DNA of 64,000 nucleotides. It comes from Lentisphaerae bacterium ADurb.Bin242. Its GTDB lineage: Bacteria > Verrucomicrobiota > Lentisphaeria > Victivallales > UBA1829. The stretch is taken from assembly GCA_002069785.1 (NCBI GenBank), contig MWCA01000015.1:1-64000 (forward strand), in the 5' to 3' direction. The number at the start of each line of letters is the position of its first letter. Position 1 is the first letter of the stretch. The position numbers and the translations under genes were made by a program. A model generated the notes under the pieces. It ran no database searches and was not told the DNA's origin. It saw only the letters and a list, made by a program, of their open reading frames with translations. Of this stretch, positions 60,577-64,000 are shown in pieces.

Positions 60577-61725
60577 TCAGGCCTTCTTCCAGCGGGGGAC
60601 TCCGCCCACCCAGGTTTCCAGCACATGCCAGCCGGAATCCATGACGGCCAGGTCCGCCTCGTATCCGGGTTCCAGGCGTCCGCGTCTGCCCAGATTCAGG
60701 GACTGCGCCTGATTCCATGACGTGCATTTGACCGCCTCGCGCGGAGGCAGCCCGCTGACTTCCAATACTTTTCGGAATCCGCCGTCGAACAGCCCCGTGC
60801 TGCCGGCGACACGGCCGCTGGAAAGGGTCGCTTTCCCGTTCCGGACCTGGACCGGCAGCCCGCCGAGATCGTAGATGCCGTCCGGCATTCCGGCCGCGCG
60901 CATGGCGTCGGTGATGATCATCACCCGTTCGGAGCCTTTGACCTTGAGAATGAGGTCGATCATTTCGTCGCAGAGGTGGACCCCGTCGCAGATGATCTCC
61001 ACGAACACGTCGCCGGAACGGAGTCCGCCGCCCACGAAGCCGAATTTCAGGTGATGGAGCGGCGTCAGGACGTTGCAGAAGTGCGTCAGGTGCTTCATCC
61101 CGGCCGCCCGGGCCAGTTCGAAGGTTTCATATTCCGCCAGCGAATGGGCGCCGGAGGGCATGATCCCGATTTCCCGGAGCGCGCGGATGAATTCCATGCT
61201 GCCCGGAAGCTCCGGCGAAAACGACACCTTCTTCACCGGACAGACGGCGTCCCATTTCCTGACCAGCGCAATGTCCGGATGGAGCAGAAAATCGGGATTC
61301 TGGGCGCCGGCTCCTTCGGGGGCGATGAAAGGGCCCTCCAGATGCATTCCCAGCAGCCGGGCGCCGGTCCGGTTGTTCCGGCGGTAGGTTTCCGCGCATC
61401 GGCAGGTCTTCGTGATGTCCTCGACACTTACGGTGAGGGTGGTTGCAAGAAACGAGGTGACTCCTTCGGAAAGTTTTCCGTTCCCGATGGTTTCGAAGGC
61501 TTCGGGCGTGCCGTCGCAGAAATCCGCCCCGCCGCGCCCGTGGGAATGAATGTCGATGAATCCGGGCAGGACGGTCTTTCCGGCAAGGTCGATCTCCCGG
61601 TCTGCCGGCGGGAGTTCTTCGGCGGACAGGAAAATCCGTTCGATTTTATCACCGTCGAGCAGGATTGAGCCGGAGTGATCCCGGTCGGGTGACACCAGAC
61701 GGCCGTTGCGAAGCAGTGTGCGCAT
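60577..61725 (-). CDS. nagA: N-acetylglucosamine-6-phosphate deacetylase
   Basis: A 382-residue amidohydrolase with GFIDIHSHGRGGADF (metal site), MHLEGPFIAPEGAGA, SGAHSL, CDGVHLCDEM and the catalytic aspartate in ITDAMRAAG. It removes acetate from GlcNAc 6-phosphate, giving glucosamine 6-phosphate for NagB encoded just upstream, 9 bases away. Normal length. Confidence 0.95.
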   Translation of the reverse strand: MRTLLRNGRLVSPDRDHSGSILLDGDKIERIFLSAEELPPADREIDLAGKTVLPGFIDIHSHGRGGADFCDGTPEAFETIGNGKLSEGVTSFLATTLTVSVEDITKTCRCAETYRRNNRTGARLLGMHLEGPFIAPEGAGAQNPDFLLHPDIALVRKWDAVCPVKKVSFSPELPGSMEFIRALREIGIMPSGAHSLAEYETFELARAAGMKHLTHFCNVLTPLHHLKFGFVGGGLRSGDVFVEIICDGVHLCDEMIDLILKVKGSERVMIITDAMRAAGMPDGIYDLGGLPVQVRNGKATLSSGRVAGSTGLFDGGFRKVLEVSGLPPREAVKCTSWNQAQSLNLGRRGRLEPGYEADLAVMDSGWHVLETWVGGVPRWKKA

Positions 61726-61734
61726 GTTTCCTCC

Positions 61735-62508
61735 TCAGCCCAGGGTGATCTGATCGGCGGTGTAGACCACTTCCGAATCGCGGTGGGTCAACAGATAGGA
61801 AGCCGGCAGTTCGGGCGTCGGGCGCCCGTGCTTCATGGCGGTGAGAGGTTCGGCCTGCTCCGGGAAACAGGCGAGGAGGAGCAGTTTTTTCGCCGCAATG
61901 ATCGGCTTCATCCCGACGGAGACCGCATGACGGGGTACGAGGCTGTCGTCATTGCCCGCGGTCAGGCGCGAATTGGTGGCGATGGTCATGGGCTTGAGCG
62001 CGACGATCCGGGTCGGGAGGGCCGCAAAATCGGCCGCGCTGATCTCTTTTTCGCTTTGAGGCTCGTTGAAGGCGATGTGCCCGTTGAACCCGATCCCGAG
62101 CAGCTGGAGGTCCAGCCCTCCGTCCCGGGCGAGTTCCGCATCGAATCCGGCCGGATCGACCGGGTTCGGAAAATGGATATGGTTTTCCGTCAGGCCGCGG
62201 GCCGGATCGATATGCCGGAACAGGTTTTCGCGCATGTACGCGGAATAACTCAGCGGATGACTGGGCGGGACCGGCTTGCCGTCGATCACATATTCGTCCA
62301 GGTTGTAGGTGTGAAGCCTGGAAAGATCCGTCTTGCTGTCGTTGAACATTTTCGCGAGGGCCGGATACAGTTCCAGCATGGTGTTTCCGGTGGCAAGCCC
62401 GAGGTTGAACCGTTTTCCGCCCTTGGCCGCGGCTGCGACGGCGTGATAGATGATCTTCGCTCCGTAAAGGCTCATGGCGCTGTAATCTTTGACCGAAGTC
62501 CACTTCAT
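61735..62508 (-). CDS. nagB: Glucosamine-6-phosphate deaminase
   Basis: A 257-residue isomerase-deaminase with LGLATGNTMLELYP (phosphate loop), YNLDEYVI with the catalytic Asp, LGIGFNGHIAFNEP and the C-terminal LTHRDSEVVYTADQITL. It converts glucosamine 6-phosphate to fructose 6-phosphate and ammonia. The start at 62508 follows AAAGGA by about 10 bases; a slightly longer in-frame ATG lacks that site. First of the nagBA operon. Confidence 0.93.
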   Translation of the reverse strand: MKWTSVKDYSAMSLYGAKIIYHAVAAAAKGGKRFNLGLATGNTMLELYPALAKMFNDSKTDLSRLHTYNLDEYVIDGKPVPPSHPLSYSAYMRENLFRHIDPARGLTENHIHFPNPVDPAGFDAELARDGGLDLQLLGIGFNGHIAFNEPQSEKEISAADFAALPTRIVALKPMTIATNSRLTAGNDDSLVPRHAVSVGMKPIIAAKKLLLLACFPEQAEPLTAMKHGRPTPELPASYLLTHRDSEVVYTADQITLG

Positions 62509-62550
62509 TTTCCCGATTCCTTTCTGCATAAGTAACGCGTGACACCCTAT

Positions 62551-62578
62551 AGTATAGCACCGGGTTCGGAAGAATCAA
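62551..62578 (-). promoter_or_regulatory. nagBA promoter
   Basis: On minus, TTGATT (62578-62573) and TATACT (62556-62551) are 16 bases apart, with a TG just before the -10 (TGCTATACT). It points at nagB, about 40 bases downstream. Confidence 0.6.
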
Positions 62579-62629
62579 CAGGCATCGCTGCAAAATCCTT
62601 GAAAAAAGTGCCCCGCATGCGGCAACGGT

Positions 62630-62650
62630 GTTTGCTGCAAGAATGCAAAC
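62630..62650. promoter_or_regulatory. GTTTGC-N9-GCAAAC inverted repeat
   Basis: Perfect 6-bp inverted repeat between the two divergent promoters. Its place would let one regulator control both nagBA and the transporter. Confidence 0.35.
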
Positions 62651-62763
62651 GGAATCGGTCTTGCTTTGTTTTTACCCCGGAAATCAGGGATGTGAAGGGG
62701 ACGGCATGAAGTGGAAACCTCAAAAAAAAACAGAACTTTTCCGGCGTCCGGCGGGGTAGAGAC

Positions 62764-62791
62764 TTGCAAATATTCCCGGACAGATTATATT
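62764..62791 (+). promoter_or_regulatory. Promoter of the sugar-binding protein gene
   Basis: TTGCAA (62764-62769), 16-base spacer, TATATT (62786-62791), about 130 bases before the ATG at 62925. Confidence 0.5.
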
Positions 62792-62924
62792 TTCGGAATA
62801 CAGATTGAAAAATGGAATAAGACTCCGCTGAAAATGAATGAACCCTTGTTTCGGAAAAGTCGCAGCGGGCGGCAGTACGAAGCAACATCCCTTCCGGATC
62901 CATGGCAGGGGAAACGATGCAAAG

Positions 62925-64000
62925 ATGACATTGAAAAGAGCACACCAGACCGTTCTGTCGGCAGCAGCGGCAGTATTCTTATTGCCGCTGTGTTCGGGAA
63001 TAAACATGAATCTTTATGCCCGGGAAAATCCGCAGAAGGCGGAACCCCTGTTGAAAATCCCCCTGCGGGTGATGGATCTGCCGGACCCGAAGTCCACCGA
63101 ACCGGACGTTCGCGTTGAAATCGAACTCATGAAAGAGTTCAAAAAGAAGAATCCGGAAATCGAGCTGCTTTCCTTCAGCGGCATCCAGATTCAAAATATC
63201 GGAGCGGAATCCCGTCTGATGCTCGCGATTGCGGGCGGGTCCGCGCCGGATGTCCTGATGGTCAATTTCCGCATGTCGGACACGTACATCCAGCAGAACT
63301 TTCTTTATCCTCTGGACCCCTACATCGAAAAGGATCCGGTATACAAAACCATTCCAAACTTTCTGAAAATGGCTCCGCCCGCATTCCGTCCCCTGATCTA
63401 CCGGGAAGGTCCGGCGATCGGCGGACTGCCTGCCGGAAAACACATCTGGATGATGGGCGACCAGCCGCTCATCCGGATCCTGAACTGGCGCAAGGACGTG
63501 TTTCAGGAGGCCGGTCTCGATCCGGAAAAGCCTCCGAAAAACTGGGACGAGCTCCTGGACTATGCAAGACGCCTTTCCGATCCGGCTCGCGACAAGTTCG
63601 GGTTGAGCATGTCCTCCGGTCCCCAGGCCGCCTGGGATTTCCTGCCCTATCTCTGGGGAGCGGGCGGGGAAGCCGTGGTGCAGGACAAGGACGGAAAATG
63701 GCGCGCTGCTTTCGGTTCCCGGGAAGCTGCGGTCGCTTTGGAGTTTTACATCCGCCTCGCCATGGAGCGCTGGCAGGATTCCGACGGCGTCACGCAATAC
63801 GGCTATACCACCGTCAACGGAGACGACCGTGCCGTGAGACAGGCCCAGCAGGCCGGAAAGTTGGGGATGTATTCGAACTACATGCGCAACAAAACCATGG
63901 GAACCACCGACCCGTCCCTGGTCGGAACGGCTCCGTTCCCGGTCGGTCCGGCGGGCATCAGCGCCACGGAAATCAACACCACCATGTACGGGATTTTCGC
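62925..64000 (+). CDS. Sugar ABC transporter substrate-binding protein (partial)
   Basis: The frame is open from an ATG at 62925 to the window end (358 codons, C-terminus missing). It opens with a hydrophobic signal (VLSAAAAVFLLPLCSG) and continues as an SBP_bac_1-type protein: MKEFKKKNPEIELL, LMLAIAGGSAPDVLMVNF, DPYIEKDP, NWRKDVFQEAGLDPEKPPKN and WDFLPYLWGAGGE. These are typical of oligosaccharide importers. It diverges from nagBA, so an amino-sugar or chitin-type oligosaccharide is a fair guess. The ribosome site (AGGGGAAA) is rather distant, so the start could shift. Confidence 0.85.
   Translation, partial: MTLKRAHQTVLSAAAAVFLLPLCSGINMNLYARENPQKAEPLLKIPLRVMDLPDPKSTEPDVRVEIELMKEFKKKNPEIELLSFSGIQIQNIGAESRLMLAIAGGSAPDVLMVNFRMSDTYIQQNFLYPLDPYIEKDPVYKTIPNFLKMAPPAFRPLIYREGPAIGGLPAGKHIWMMGDQPLIRILNWRKDVFQEAGLDPEKPPKNWDELLDYARRLSDPARDKFGLSMSSGPQAAWDFLPYLWGAGGEAVVQDKDGKWRAAFGSREAAVALEFYIRLAMERWQDSDGVTQYGYTTVNGDDRAVRQAQQAGKLGMYSNYMRNKTMGTTDPSLVGTAPFPVGPAGISATEINTTMYGIF

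Larger units (their letters stand above)
62509..62924. other. 416-base divergent region, nagBA / sugar ABC binding protein
   Basis: Holds the nagB promoter (62551-62578, minus), an inverted repeat GTTTGC-N9-GCAAAC (62630-62650) that may be an operator, and a plus-strand promoter (62764-62791) for the solute-binding protein. I see no gene. Confidence 0.5.

Overview
The window looks like chromosome of a Gram-negative member of the Planctomycetes-Verrucomicrobia-Chlamydiae superphylum, most likely Lentisphaerota (Victivallis-like). This is inferred from three prepilin-type N-terminal proteins paired with large secreted hydrolases, two DUF4838 proteins, AraC and LacI regulators beside glycan genes, a full Kdo/Lpt lipopolysaccharide block, a PPi-type phosphofructokinase and a family 2A encapsulin. 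I saw no rRNA, tRNA, CRISPR array, transposase or phage gene.

1-12.6 kb (minus strand): a sulfur island. An eight-gene operon (cysM, mec, cysO, moeZ, encapsulin, cysteine desulfurase, serine acetyltransferase, larE; 12360 down to 5096) is followed by a sulfate ABC transporter (sbp, cysT, cysW, cysA) and a thioredoxin. The encapsulin and a desulfurase with a ~140-residue N-terminal extension form a sulfur-handling nanocompartment system. It sits in the same operon as the carrier-protein (CysO-Mec-CysM) route to cysteine and its E1-rhodanese activator. A second sulfur cluster lies at 18.2-21.8 kb (ThiS-like protein, gamma-family trans-sulfuration enzyme, MalY/PatB C-S lyase, TcdA-like E1). A repeated ACTATT/ACTACT DNA element lies upstream of all three sulfur transcription starts.

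12.6-18.2 kb: AraC regulator, FrhB-like iron-sulfur protein, then a pilin-like gene with a DUF4838 protein. 22-31.3 kb: a surface-glycan cluster with an ABC exporter on plus. On minus are a sugar nucleotidyltransferase, GmhA-like isomerase, epimerase, radical SAM enzyme, split transketolase, a radical SAM remnant, a reversed HldE-like fusion and a GT2. Its promoter contains a duplicated dyad. 31.8-36.8 kb: gnd, HAD phosphatase, LarA-like nickel-pincer racemase and PPi-type phosphofructokinase.

37-54 kb: carbohydrate-use genes: AraC plus GH10, enolase-superfamily dehydratase and SDR; a LacI, pilin-like, secreted hydrolase and small secreted protein operon; AraC plus ADP-ribosylglycohydrolase-like protein; and a pilin-like, PHP phosphoesterase and DUF4838 set. 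Two copies of a 63-bp element, whose differences mostly preserve two hairpins, precede an AraC gene and a DUF1015 gene. 54-60.5 kb: DUF1015, kdsB (with an internal deletion and frameshift), kdsA, kdsC, lptC, lptA, lptB and an MFS transporter. 60.5-64 kb: nagA and nagB, divergent from a sugar ABC substrate-binding protein cut by the window end.
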